A stretch of 64,000 nucleotides of DNA from Methylotuvimicrobium buryatense 5G (GCF_000341735.1 NZ_KB455575.1:376582-440581), one strand, 5' to 3'. Positions 45,378 through 53,700 are shown, counted from the first letter of the stretch. The notes: generated by a model not told the origin, from the sequence alone. Program-made: numbers and translations.

Positions 45378-46859
45378 TTAGCGCCATTGCAAGACGACAT
45401 AGCGAGACATGCCGCGATCGCTGATCAGTAACAAGACCTGTTTATTCCCTTTGCTTTGGTTGACGGCACGGTTGAATTCATCGGCCGAGTTAACCGGTTT
45501 ACGGTCGACTTGCAGGATTAAGGTGCCGCGGCGAATGCCTGCCATTGCAGCAATGGAGCCCGGATTGACTTCGGTGACGATGACGCCTTGGCCGGGGGTT
45601 GCATTGAATTGCCTTGCTAAATCTCGGGTCACGGTCTGCACGGTCAAGCCTAATTCTTCGGTGCTTTGGGCGGGCGCTTGCGCGGCCGCAATTTGTTGAT
45701 CGCCGAGTTTTTCGATTTTTATATCGATTGTTCGCGATTTTCCATCGCGCAGGATCGTGACTTGGGCGCTTTTGCCGGGCGGTGTCAATGCGACGCGGTT
45801 TCTGAAATCGCCGATATCGTTGACCGGCCGGCCTTGGTATTCGGTTACGATGTCGCCGGCTTTGAGTCCGGCCTTCGCCGCCGGCGAATCATCGGTGACC
45901 TGTGCGATTAAAATGCCTTGATGGTTTTTTAAATTGAAGGATTCGGCCAAATCCGGCGTCAACGGCTGAATCACGACGCCTAAATAGCCGCGCGTGACTT
46001 CGCCTCGTTCGATCAATTGGTCGGCGATCGATTTTGCCAGATTGATCGGGATCGCGAAACCAACGCCCATGTGACCGCCGCTCCGACTGAAAATCGCGGT
46101 ATTGATGCCGACTGCTTCACCATCCAGGTTGACGAGCGGGCCACCGGAATTACCGGGATTGATCGCGGCATCGGTTTGAATGAAGTCTTCATAATCGCTG
46201 ATGCCGAGGCTGGTTCTGCCCTTGGCGCTTACGACCCCGACGGTCAACGTATGGCTCAAGCCGAACGGATTGCCGATAGCCACGACCCATTCGCCGACTT
46301 CTAGTTTTGTTGAGTCGCCTAGCGGCAGGGCCGGCAAGTTTCCGGCCTTGATTTCAATGACGGCAATATCCGATTTAGGATCGGTGCCGGTAATCTTGGC
46401 GTCGAATTCCCGCCCGTCTTGGAATGTCACGCGAATTTTGTCGGCATTCGCAACGACATGGTTGTTCGTGATGATATAGGAGGTTTCGCTCAACAAGCCT
46501 CGCTTCGACGCAAAAACGAAGCCGGAACCTTGGCCTATCGCGGGCGGCCGTTGTTGCGGGGTAGGGGCCGGTCCCGGGCGTCTTGGCGTGCCGGGAAATT
46601 CGTCACCGAAAAAACGCCGGAAAAAATCATCGCCGAAAGGCCATTCGTCTCCGAACGGAGTAGCAAAGGGTGTTTGCGCGACGCCTTCACGAGAGCTTTC
46701 CACCTGGATGAAGACAACCGAGGGAGAAGCTTGCCGTGCGACCGATGCAAACGCTTTACTGGTTTCGCGAAGATTTTCGATACCGCCCGTTTGCGCGAAT
46801 GAGAGAGGGGAAAATGTGACAATTAACAGTAGTAACGGTAAAAAATATTTTTTATTCAT
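45378..46859 (-). CDS. Do-type periplasmic serine protease (DegP/MucD family)
   Basis: A 493-residue HtrA-family protease. Signal peptide about 1-23 (ending LSFAQ). The trypsin-like domain has ITNNHVVANADKI (His about 133), SDIAVIEI (Asp) and NPGNSGGPLV (Ser about 240). PDZ1 (about 285-375, RGYLGVVIQPL, AAKAGLKAGDIV) and PDZ2 (about 400-490, GVIVTEVNPGSIA) follow. It degrades or chaperones misfolded envelope proteins in the periplasm. The N-terminal linker is rich in Pro/Phe/Gly (GDEWPFGDDFFRRFFGDEF), as in MucD. It stands alone, flanked by repeat-rich DNA. Confidence 0.94.
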   Translation of the reverse strand: MNKKYFLPLLLLIVTFSPLSFAQTGGIENLRETSKAFASVARQASPSVVFIQVESSREGVAQTPFATPFGDEWPFGDDFFRRFFGDEFPGTPRRPGPAPTPQQRPPAIGQGSGFVFASKRGLLSETSYIITNNHVVANADKIRVTFQDGREFDAKITGTDPKSDIAVIEIKAGNLPALPLGDSTKLEVGEWVVAIGNPFGLSHTLTVGVVSAKGRTSLGISDYEDFIQTDAAINPGNSGGPLVNLDGEAVGINTAIFSRSGGHMGVGFAIPINLAKSIADQLIERGEVTRGYLGVVIQPLTPDLAESFNLKNHQGILIAQVTDDSPAAKAGLKAGDIVTEYQGRPVNDIGDFRNRVALTPPGKSAQVTILRDGKSRTIDIKIEKLGDQQIAAAQAPAQSTEELGLTVQTVTRDLARQFNATPGQGVIVTEVNPGSIAAMAGIRRGTLILQVDRKPVNSADEFNRAVNQSKGNKQVLLLISDRGMSRYVVLQWR

Positions 46860-47035
46860 AAATTTAACCTTCTTTTCTGTTGCTTATGGCGCGTAAGGAA
46901 ATTTGTAAAAGTTTAAACCTAAAAAGAGCATTTGAGTGCTTCAACTACCGTTCGCCCTGAGCCCTTCGGCTACGCTCAGGAGAGCCCTGTCGAAGCGGTG
47001 AAGGGTAGTTTGAGACTTCACCAATGCGGTGAAAG

Positions 47036-47087
47036 TGTTGTAGACCGTTCATGCTTCGACTTGGCTCAGTACGAACGGTCTACAACA
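47036..47087. repeat. Perfect 15-bp inverted repeat
   Basis: TGTTGTAGACCGTTC (47036-47050) is exactly inverted at 47073-47087. The preceding bases (from about 46945, CGTTCGCCCTGAGCCCTTCG) are of the common cgccctgagc...gtcgaag dispersed-repeat type. Confidence 0.7.
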
Positions 47088-47115
47088 CATGCCAACGTAA
47101 TTATTCACACCCCCT

Positions 47116-47219
47116 ATCGTTCCTACGCTCCGGCGTGGGAATGAAGACCGAGACGCTCTAGCGTCTCGTACCGCTGGAGCGATACTCAGGCGTTCCCACG
47201 CCGGAGCGTGGGAACGATA
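47116..47219. repeat. Dispersed repeat with 29-bp terminal inverted ends
   Basis: TATCGTTCCTACGCTCCGGC through GGGAATG (47116-47144) is inverted with two mismatches at 47191-47219. The middle contains GAGACGCTCT/AGCGTCTC. It is a familiar cgttcccacgc-type palindromic repeat. Confidence 0.75.
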
Positions 47220-47265
47220 ATTTTCGGGGGACTGAATAATTACATGCCAACTGTTCATTTTGGGT

Positions 47266-47427
47266 TATATCTATCGCACTTCAAATTTCGGCATTAGCGT
47301 ATGGAGGCGTCGGGGTGTTCGGCAAAGGCTTTGGCAGCATGGATGCTGTCATAGAGCCTACATGTACGTATTCATTGCGTCCTTTGACGGGCACCCCGAC
47401 GCCGAAATTTGACTAGCAAAGGGTATA
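47266..47427 (+). repeat. MITE-like element, copy 4
   Basis: A 162-bp full copy, nearly identical to the next one. It is the best reference for the family: ends TATATCTATCGCACTTCAAA and GACTAGCAAAGGGTATA. Confidence 0.9.
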
Positions 47428-47547
47428 AAAGATTCTTTGGCCAATATGTTTTTGCCTTGTTGACTGAATCCTCGAGCGTTAATATTAGCGGGTAGCTTTT
47501 AAGGCTTTTCTCAAAAAACAATAAAATGCACTTTACCTACGTGTGTA

Positions 47548-47709
47548 TATACCTATCGCACTTCAAATTTCGGCATTAGCGTATGGAGGCGTCGGGGTGT
47601 TCGGCAAAGGCTTTGGCAGCATGGATGCTGTCATAGAGCCTACATGGACGTATTCACTGCGTCCTTTGACGGGCACCCCGACGCCGAAATTTGACTAGTA
47701 AAGGGTATA
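47548..47709 (+). repeat. MITE-like element, copy 5
   Basis: A 162-bp copy in the same orientation as copy 4, starting 120 bp after it, with only a few differences. Its right end lies 43 nt before the YeeE-like gene start, so the element forms part of that promoter region. Confidence 0.9.
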
Positions 47710-47752
47710 TAAGGATTATTTTTTAAATTTCAAAATTATTCAGGAATTCTTT

Positions 47753-48184
47753 GTGGAAAATTTTACACCGTTCTCGGCTTTTCTCGGCGGAACATTGATC
47801 GGTTTGGCCGCCACCTTGCTGTTATGGCTAAATGGTCGCATGGCCGGGGTTAGCGGCATCATGCATCGTTTACTCAATTCCCCGAAGTCGGAGTGGCTTT
47901 GGCGGTTCAATTTTTTAATCGGCCTGGTATTAGGCGCTTTACTGTTTAATTGGTTCAATCCCGGGTTTTTCACGCCGCGTTCCGACTATCCTTATTGGCT
48001 GTTGGCCGTGGGCGGTTTTCTAGTCGGTTTCGGTACTCGCATGGGTAGCGGATGCACAAGCGGTCATGGAATTTGCGGTATCGCCAACGGATCGTTGCGC
48101 TCGATAACGGCGACTTTGATTTTCATGATCAGCGGTGTCGTCACGGTCTATTGTATCAGGCATATTGTGGGAGTCGGGGCATGA
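47753..48184 (+). CDS. YeeE/YedE-family membrane protein (first half-transporter)
   Basis: A 143-residue protein with about four membrane segments and the family signature GSGCTSGHGICG (about 98-109), whose Cys is proposed to handle thiosulfate or other sulfur compounds in YeeE. It starts at a GTG behind AGGAATTC. Together with the next gene it makes the usual two-piece arrangement of half-length YeeE proteins. The stop overlaps the next start by 4 nt. Downstream sulfite-oxidising genes point to sulfur uptake or release. Confidence 0.88.
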   Translation: MENFTPFSAFLGGTLIGLAATLLLWLNGRMAGVSGIMHRLLNSPKSEWLWRFNFLIGLVLGALLFNWFNPGFFTPRSDYPYWLLAVGGFLVGFGTRMGSGCTSGHGICGIANGSLRSITATLIFMISGVVTVYCIRHIVGVGA

Positions 48185-48624
48185 AGCACTGTTTAGCGGC
48201 TTTATTGAGCGGTACGCTGTTCGGGTTCGGTTTATCGTTGTCGCAAATGACCGACCCGAACAAGGTTTTGGGTTTTCTCGATGTCGCAGGAAGCTGGGAC
48301 CCGAGTTTGGCCTTCGTGATGATGGGGGCTTTGGCCGTTTCCGTCATTGCGTTTCGTTTCATCTTAAAACGTCCGAAACCGATATGGGCTGAGGAATTTC
48401 ATGTCGCTCGGAAGAAGTCTTTGGACAAACCGCTTTTGTTCGGGGCGATGATTTTCGGAATCGGTTGGGGGATGAGCGGTTATTGCCCGGGGCCAGCTGT
48501 TGCGGGTTTGGGCTTGGGCAACCCCGAAGCGTTCGTGATGGTTGCATCGATTTATTTGGGATTTATCGCGCAAGGTATTTGGGCCCGGAAGTGTTTTAAA
48601 AAATCCGTAACGGTCGATGCCTAA
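48181..48624 (+). CDS. YeeE/YedE-family membrane protein (second half-transporter)
   Basis: A 147-residue membrane protein with about four segments. It contains LSGTLFGFGLSLSQMTDPNKVLGFLDVAGSWDPSL (split across residues 9-43) and the Cys motif MSGYCPGPAVAGLG (about 98-111), the partner half of the previous protein. Start at 48181 (ATGA overlap) is preferred over the longer open frame. The sulfite dehydrogenase gene overlaps its end by 8 nt, so this is one transcription unit. Confidence 0.88.
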   Translation: MKHCLAALLSGTLFGFGLSLSQMTDPNKVLGFLDVAGSWDPSLAFVMMGALAVSVIAFRFILKRPKPIWAEEFHVARKKSLDKPLLFGAMIFGIGWGMSGYCPGPAVAGLGLGNPEAFVMVASIYLGFIAQGIWARKCFKKSVTVDA

Positions 48625-49906
48625 GCAATCGCTAAATGCCGTTCAATCCAGTACCGAATTTGAAGTTGCGGGCGGCGGTTTGCTCGATCGGCGCTTGTTT
48701 TTAAAGCAAGGTATGATTTTTACCGCCGCAACTTGGGGTGCGCTTAGTTCGCAGACCGCAACGGCCGAACTCGATCGTGAATCGTGGACGAAACAACCGG
48801 GCAAGCCTTTTTCTAATTACGGGTCGCCATCCGACTATGAAAAAAAGGTGATTCGTTGGATTATGGCCAACGACGATGCTCCGGGTAATGGCGTATCGTG
48901 GACCCCGCTGCATGAACTCGAGGGTATTGTTACGCCAAGCGGCTTGCATTTCGAGCGCCATCACAACGGTGTGCCGGCAATCGATCCTGAGCGGCATCGC
49001 TTGTTGATACATGGTTTAGTCAAACGTCCTTTGACGTTTTCGGTATCGGATATATTGCAATATCCGATGCAATCCCGTTTATGTTTCATTGAATGCGGCG
49101 GCAATAGCAATGCCGGTTGGCGGAGCGAGCCGATACAAACTCAAGTCGGTTATTTTCATGGCATGGCATCCTGCAGCGAATGGACCGGCGTGCCGTTGAG
49201 CGTTGTCTTGCAGGAGGCCGGCATTAAAGGCCGTGCAAAATGGATCATCGCCGAAGGGGGCGATGCGTCGATGATGAATATCAGTTTGCCGCTCGACAAA
49301 GCGCTCGACGATTGTTTGCTGGCCTTATATCAAAACGGCGAGCGACTTCGGGCCGAGAACGGTTATCCGTTGCGGCTGTTGGTTCCGGGTTGGGAAGGAG
49401 TGCTCAATGTCAAATGGCTCAAGCGATTACACCTTGCGGCTAAACCTGTCATGGCTCGTAACGAAACCGCTAAATACACCGAATTGTTGCCTTCGGGTAA
49501 GGCGAGGCAATTTAGCTTCGTGATGGAGCCGAAGTCGGTGATTACCCATCCATCGTTCGGGCACCGGCTCGACCGGCACGGTTTGTACCAGATTAGCGGC
49601 TTGGCGTGGAGCGGTCGCGGTAAAATCGCGAAAGTTGAAGTATCCGCCGATGGCGGTAAGAGTTGGGCCGAGGCCGAGTTACAAGAGCCGGTATTGCCGA
49701 AGTGTTTCACGCGATTCCGGATACCTTGGAGATGGCAGGGTCAGGATGTCGTGCTCAAAAGCCGTGCGTTCGACGAAGCCGGCGCGGTTCAGCCGGAGCG
49801 TGCCGAATTGATCGCAAGGCGCGGCCGGCATGGTTATTTTCATTATAATGCTATTGTGAGTTGGGCCATCACGGAAGCGGGTGAGATTAGCCATGTCTAT
49901 CTTTAA
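48617..49906 (+). CDS. SoxC/SorA-like molybdenum sulfite dehydrogenase
   Basis: A 429-residue sulfite oxidase-family enzyme. The N-terminus has a twin-arginine-like signal (DRRLFLKQG, about 24-32, then a hydrophobic stretch to ATA). The oxidoreductase domain includes FERHHNGVPAID and CFIECGGNSNAGW, with the Cys that should bind the molybdopterin Mo (about 156), and RLLVPGWEGVLNVKWLKRL. The C-terminal dimerisation domain has AWSGRGKIAKVEVSADGG. It should oxidise sulfite (or SoxY-bound sulfur) in the periplasm and pass electrons to the cytochrome encoded next. No other sox gene is present. Confidence 0.9.
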   Translation: MPKQSLNAVQSSTEFEVAGGGLLDRRLFLKQGMIFTAATWGALSSQTATAELDRESWTKQPGKPFSNYGSPSDYEKKVIRWIMANDDAPGNGVSWTPLHELEGIVTPSGLHFERHHNGVPAIDPERHRLLIHGLVKRPLTFSVSDILQYPMQSRLCFIECGGNSNAGWRSEPIQTQVGYFHGMASCSEWTGVPLSVVLQEAGIKGRAKWIIAEGGDASMMNISLPLDKALDDCLLALYQNGERLRAENGYPLRLLVPGWEGVLNVKWLKRLHLAAKPVMARNETAKYTELLPSGKARQFSFVMEPKSVITHPSFGHRLDRHGLYQISGLAWSGRGKIAKVEVSADGGKSWAEAELQEPVLPKCFTRFRIPWRWQGQDVVLKSRAFDEAGAVQPERAELIARRGRHGYFHYNAIVSWAITEAGEISHVYL

Positions 49907-50423
49907 GAGTCTGCTATGCTTTAGCCTCGGCTCGGCTAATATGGTTGTAGCCGATGAGCTGATTGGTCCCGGATTAGGTCTTCAAGCGCCGCCGGAAATG
50001 TTGAAACAATGGAACAGAGATGTTTTTCCCGATGGAACGGGTTTGCCCTTAGGGAGAGGTACCGTTCGCGAAGGTGAGACCGTTTACCGGGCGCATTGCA
50101 TCGGTTGTCATGGTTCCGAAGGGCGTGGGGGCAGCGCCGAGGAGTTGGCCGGCGCCGAGCATTCTTTGATCGACGATCCGCCGGATAAAACGATCGGTAC
50201 TTATTGGCCGTATGCGACGACTCTTTTCGATTTTACGCGACGCTCCATGCCGTTATCGAATCCTGGGTCGCTGACCGATGATCAAGTCTATGCGGTAACC
50301 GCCTATTTGCTTTATCTCAATCGTATTATCGGCCCGGACGACGAAATGAACGCACAATTGTTGCCGGCTGTCGTCATGCCGAATCAGGACGGGTTTATTG
50401 ATAATTATCGGCGGGACGATTAA
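49893..50423 (+). CDS. Periplasmic c-type cytochrome (SoxD/SorB-like)
   Basis: A 176-residue protein with a short signal peptide and a single haem-binding motif CIGCH (about 70-74). The distal Met is probably in the RRSMPLSNPGSLTDDQVYAVTAYLLYLNRI region (split), which is typical of class I cytochromes linked to sulfite dehydrogenases. Start at 49893 with GGTGAG upstream overlaps the soxC-like gene by 14 nt. It is the likely electron acceptor of that enzyme. Confidence 0.9.
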   Translation: MSIFKSLLCFSLGSANMVVADELIGPGLGLQAPPEMLKQWNRDVFPDGTGLPLGRGTVREGETVYRAHCIGCHGSEGRGGSAEELAGAEHSLIDDPPDKTIGTYWPYATTLFDFTRRSMPLSNPGSLTDDQVYAVTAYLLYLNRIIGPDDEMNAQLLPAVVMPNQDGFIDNYRRDD

Positions 50424-50529
50424 GGCGCTCGGAGTCGTTGATTTTAAGTAATGGTCGGCGATTGGGATTTTCAGTTGAATTAATTTTTGAGTGCGATCGT
50501 TTTCGCTTTTCTAATCTATCGATTAAATC

Positions 50530-51336
50530 ATGTATAAATTAACTATTTCGGACTTGTCTATTGTCCTGATTGAGCCTTCGGTTCCACAATTGAAACTCAT
50601 TGTGAAGCATTTGCAGGAAGAAGGAGTCAAGTATATCAATGGCGTTTCTTCGGGTGAGGAGGCATTGGAGGCTATCAGTAATTATCAACCGGACTTGCTG
50701 ATTAGCAGTATGTACTTACCCGATACCACGGCGACCGAGTTGTTTACCCGAATTAAGGAATCGGACGATTTTCAGGATATGCAGTGCATGCTGATTTCCA
50801 GCGAAACCAGTCGAGCGGCGCTGGAGCCGATACGTCAAGCCGGCGTTGTGGCAATTTTACCCAAACCGTTCGATCATGCCGATTTGAAAAGGGCATTACG
50901 CGCTTCGGTCGAGTTTGTCGATCCGGAGGAACTGGAATTAGACTCTTATGATATCGAGACTGTCAGGGTTTTGTTGGTCGATGACAGTGCGCCGGCACGA
51001 AAGCATATTACCAAAGTGCTCAACAATATGGGGATACAGTGCGTAACGTTGGCAAACGACGGGACGGACGCATTGGCGATATTCGCCGAGTCGCCGGATG
51101 CCTTCGACTTGATCGTGACGGATTACAATATGCCGGAAATGGACGGTCAGGAATTGATCGAGGCGATACGTGCCAATAGGGAAAATAGCTCGATTCCGAT
51201 ATTAATGGTAACCAGTGAGTCGAACCAAGCAACGCTCAATAAAATTCAACAGGCCGGAGTTTCCGCGATTTGTGATAAGCCGTTCGAACCGAAAAATATA
51301 AAGGAATTGGTTTATCGCTTGTTGGAGGAAATCTAG
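50530..51336 (+). CDS. Tandem receiver protein (REC-REC), first receiver degenerate
   Basis: A 268-residue protein made only of two receiver domains. In the first (about 8-130) the acidic pair is replaced (VLIEPS) and the phospho-acceptor position is Ser (LLISSMYLPD, about residue 60), though LPKPF keeps the Lys. The second (about 145-268) is intact: LLVDDSAPARK, LIVTDYNMPEMDGQE, CDKPF. It lacks an output domain, so it would work by protein contact, for example in chemotaxis-like or phosphorelay systems. No kinase is adjacent. The gene is 106 nt after the cytochrome gene. Confidence 0.88.
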   Translation: MYKLTISDLSIVLIEPSVPQLKLIVKHLQEEGVKYINGVSSGEEALEAISNYQPDLLISSMYLPDTTATELFTRIKESDDFQDMQCMLISSETSRAALEPIRQAGVVAILPKPFDHADLKRALRASVEFVDPEELELDSYDIETVRVLLVDDSAPARKHITKVLNNMGIQCVTLANDGTDALAIFAESPDAFDLIVTDYNMPEMDGQELIEAIRANRENSSIPILMVTSESNQATLNKIQQAGVSAICDKPFEPKNIKELVYRLLEEI

Positions 51337-51347
51337 TTTATTTTGTA

Positions 51348-51382
51348 GCGGTTTCAGTCGCGAATATCACGACTGAAACCGC
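51348..51382. terminator. Bidirectional hairpin between convergent genes
   Basis: Perfect 13-bp stem GCGGTTTCAGTCG / CGACTGAAACCGC with a 9-nt loop, 12 nt after the REC-REC stop and 54 nt beyond the fae-like stop. There is no strong T-run, so termination efficiency is uncertain. Confidence 0.6.
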
Positions 51383-51435
51383 CAAACTAAAAATCAAGTT
51401 TTTAAAGCTGATGTCGGGGGCAATCCTCGAACCAT

Positions 51436-51984
51436 TTAAATTTTTCCGTCAAGGCCCATCTGGAAATATTTGTGAGTGATTTTTTCTTGATTTTCCAGAA
51501 GCCAATCGATATCAGGCGTATTGGTCATGGCCTTATGGATGGCTTGTGCCATCGCTTTTCGATGAATGTCGAACAGGATTTGGTGGTCGAGGTTGTCGTC
51601 GGTTGCGACGCTTGGGTTAAGCCATACCGAGCAGATGATTCCCAAATCGTTCGCTTTTTCTTTCGGAATATCGCCCGCGCGAACTGCATCAAGTACACCG
51701 TTAGCGATAGCGGCTTGAACGGTACCCATTAATATATTGGTGTAGCGGCTATTGTTAACAGTGACCTTGCTCACCATCAGTGTGACAGGGCGGACTTGAA
51801 TGTCGGTATTCAAAATCGCGAAAACCCGGCTATGGCCTTTGACTTGGTCTCCTGTCAGAGTGGCGAGGGCCGTGCCGACCGGTCCGTCCAGTTCGCCGAT
51901 GACGATTTCCGGTTCGGCCGCGGTTCCCGGAGGACCGCCCGCTACCAATGCCTCACCGGTACGCATGATAATTCTTTCGCTCAT
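51436..51984 (-). CDS. Formaldehyde-activating enzyme (Fae) paralogue
   Basis: A 182-residue protein aligned by eye with Fae, which condenses formaldehyde with tetrahydromethanopterin. Shared features are GEALVAGG near residue 10, VIGELDGPVGTALATL, RPVTLMVSKVTV, MGTVQAAIANGVLDAV and the C-terminal helix. The catalytic His of Fae (VAHIDLLIG) corresponds to Glu24 (AAEPEIVIG), so it is likely one of the Fae2/Fae3-type homologues rather than the main enzyme. Strong ribosome site (AGGAG). It is divergent from a radical SAM gene 59 nt away. Confidence 0.85.
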   Translation of the reverse strand: MSERIIMRTGEALVAGGPPGTAAEPEIVIGELDGPVGTALATLTGDQVKGHSRVFAILNTDIQVRPVTLMVSKVTVNNSRYTNILMGTVQAAIANGVLDAVRAGDIPKEKANDLGIICSVWLNPSVATDDNLDHQILFDIHRKAMAQAIHKAMTNTPDIDWLLENQEKITHKYFQMGLDGKI

Positions 51985-52043
51985 AATAATCTCCTCGATA
52001 AAAGTGTTACAGGGAAAGGTTTCGAGCGGCTAGAATAGCATAT

Positions 52044-52925
52044 TTGACTTTTAATCTTAAGGCCGTGACGAACTCAGTACAATTGACAACGACGGATCAT
52101 AGTAGGGATTCTGTCGGATTAACTTATATTTATCCTGTTCTATCAAGGCGTTCCGGAGGCTTGTCGATCGGTGTCAATTTTAATATCAACAATGCTTGCA
52201 ACTGGCGATGTATTTATTGTCAAGTTCCCGATTTAACGTTGGGTGCTGCGCCGCCGATTGACTTTCCATTATTGGAAAAAGAATTGAGACGGTTTTTGAG
52301 TGATGTATTGCATGGCGATTTTTTTGACCGGTTTCAAGTCGGTCCTCCTAATCGAGTAATCAAAGATATTGCGATTTCGGGAAACGGCGAGCCGACCAGC
52401 GCTAAGGATTTCGATAAGGCGGTTGATTTGATCGGCCGTGTTGCCACTGAAATGGGGGTGCTGTCGAATAGCGGTTTTGTTTTGATTAGTAATGGTAGTT
52501 TAATGCATCAACCGAAGGTTCAGGACGGACTTCGATCATTGCATCGTTATGGGGGGGAGGTTTGGTTCAAGTTCGATAGCGCGACCGATACAGGGCGCAA
52601 TTTTATTAATAACGCAGCGCAAACGATGGCGTCGGCATTAAGAAATCTAAAGATTTCGGCAGCCATCTGTCAGACTAAAATTCAAACTTGTCTAGTTGAT
52701 TATTCCGGTCAGGGATTGACTGACGTGGAAAAAAACGCGTATTTGCAATTTTTAACAAGAATCAAGAACGATGGTGTGGCGATTGATAAAATTATGCTTT
52801 ATACCATTGCGCGCCCGTCGATGCAGCCGGAAGCGGCTAAAATGAGGTCGTTGTCGCCGGAAGTTATGCGGCATTTTGCTGACGAGATCAGAGCGCTTGG
52901 TTTTGAGGTTCGGGTGGATTGTTAG
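52044..52925 (+). CDS. Radical SAM protein of unknown function
   Basis: About 293 residues. The [4Fe-4S] motif is CNWRCIYC (C-x3-C-x2-C, about 52-59), preceded by GVNFNINNA and followed by IKDIAISGNGEPT, a SAM-binding GGE-like stretch. The C-terminal part has IMLYTIARPSMQPEA. It resembles wyosine/MiaB-unrelated Fe-S oxidoreductases annotated only as radical SAM. The start is uncertain: a TTG at 52044 or an in-frame GTG at 52065. It is divergent from the Fae paralogue, so the two may share regulation. I cannot assign a substrate. Confidence 0.85.
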   Translation: MTFNLKAVTNSVQLTTTDHSRDSVGLTYIYPVLSRRSGGLSIGVNFNINNACNWRCIYCQVPDLTLGAAPPIDFPLLEKELRRFLSDVLHGDFFDRFQVGPPNRVIKDIAISGNGEPTSAKDFDKAVDLIGRVATEMGVLSNSGFVLISNGSLMHQPKVQDGLRSLHRYGGEVWFKFDSATDTGRNFINNAAQTMASALRNLKISAAICQTKIQTCLVDYSGQGLTDVEKNAYLQFLTRIKNDGVAIDKIMLYTIARPSMQPEAAKMRSLSPEVMRHFADEIRALGFEVRVDC

Positions 52926-53120
52926 CTGCTTTATTTCGGGTTGATGGCTTAGGGTGAATTGTTAGCAGGGAGTGGTGAATGGAGCCGGGTTGAGAGACGG
53001 GCAGATATCGGGCGTTATCGGATAATATAGCGCACCGGAAATCCAGCGATACGACCGAAGAAGGCTGTAAACTCAGCTTTTATTTCTCGGTTGAAAACCG
53101 TTTTTAGTCTCAAATCGTGC

Positions 53121-53372
53121 TTAAGCCTTGATGTCTAATAGACTTCCTATCGTTTTTTTCTCGGTTTCGAGAATTTTAACGGCTGCGGATGTTTCAAATT
53201 CCGCTTCTTTTAAGCTGAGTACCGGCTTAATAATGTCTCGAGGCTCAAATTCAGAACTGCCTACTTCATCGTTTTTTATCGGCAATGCAGCAATTTTGTG
53301 AGCCGCTTCGGCTGATTTATGTTGTGCGCCGTTGATGAGATTCAATGCGCTGTTTGTTGGTGAAATGTCCAT
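53121..53372 (-). CDS. Small FlgBC-rod-like protein
   Basis: About 83 residues. The N-terminus is MDISPTNSALNLINGAQH-like and the C-terminus ETSAAVKILETEKKTIGSLLDIKA, resembling the C-terminal helix of flagellar rod/hook proteins (A..VK.L.T....G.LLDI). ATG at 53372 has GAGGG at good distance; a TTG two codons upstream is an alternative. No flagellar genes are near, so it is an orphan. It could also be an unrelated short helical protein. Confidence 0.55.
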   Translation of the reverse strand: MDISPTNSALNLINGAQHKSAEAAHKIAALPIKNDEVGSSEFEPRDIIKPVLSLKEAEFETSAAVKILETEKKTIGSLLDIKA

Positions 53373-53537
53373 AGCCAAACCCTCGTAAAATAAGTGTGCT
53401 TAGTGGAATTATAGAAACTAATTTCAGTCTTTTAAATTCAATTGCATGTTTCTTTATTGCTATGCTCTCATGGAGCAGGCTAGCTCTTTTATGTTGTTTT
53501 GTCCGAGCGTTATTTCACATTTCATTAAAATCAACTT

Positions 53538-53574
53538 ATACCTTTCGCACTTCAATTTGAAGTGCGAAAGGTAT
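53538..53574. repeat. 37-bp palindrome made of two MITE-like left ends
   Basis: ATACCTTTCGCACTTCAA is followed directly by its inversion, perfect except for the central base. It equals two outer ends of the TATACC family joined head to head. It sits in the 330-bp gap between the small FlgBC-like gene and tilS, which otherwise holds nothing recognised. Confidence 0.8.
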
Positions 53575-53700
53575 GCAAGACTCTGCACCTTAATTTCATA
53601 GTCCGTTCCATTGGCGATGATAACTATCCTGGGTAATTTAGGTGCTGAGCCTTTGATTGGCTCCTCGGCATCCAAATTTGGTTAACAATTGGTAAATTAA

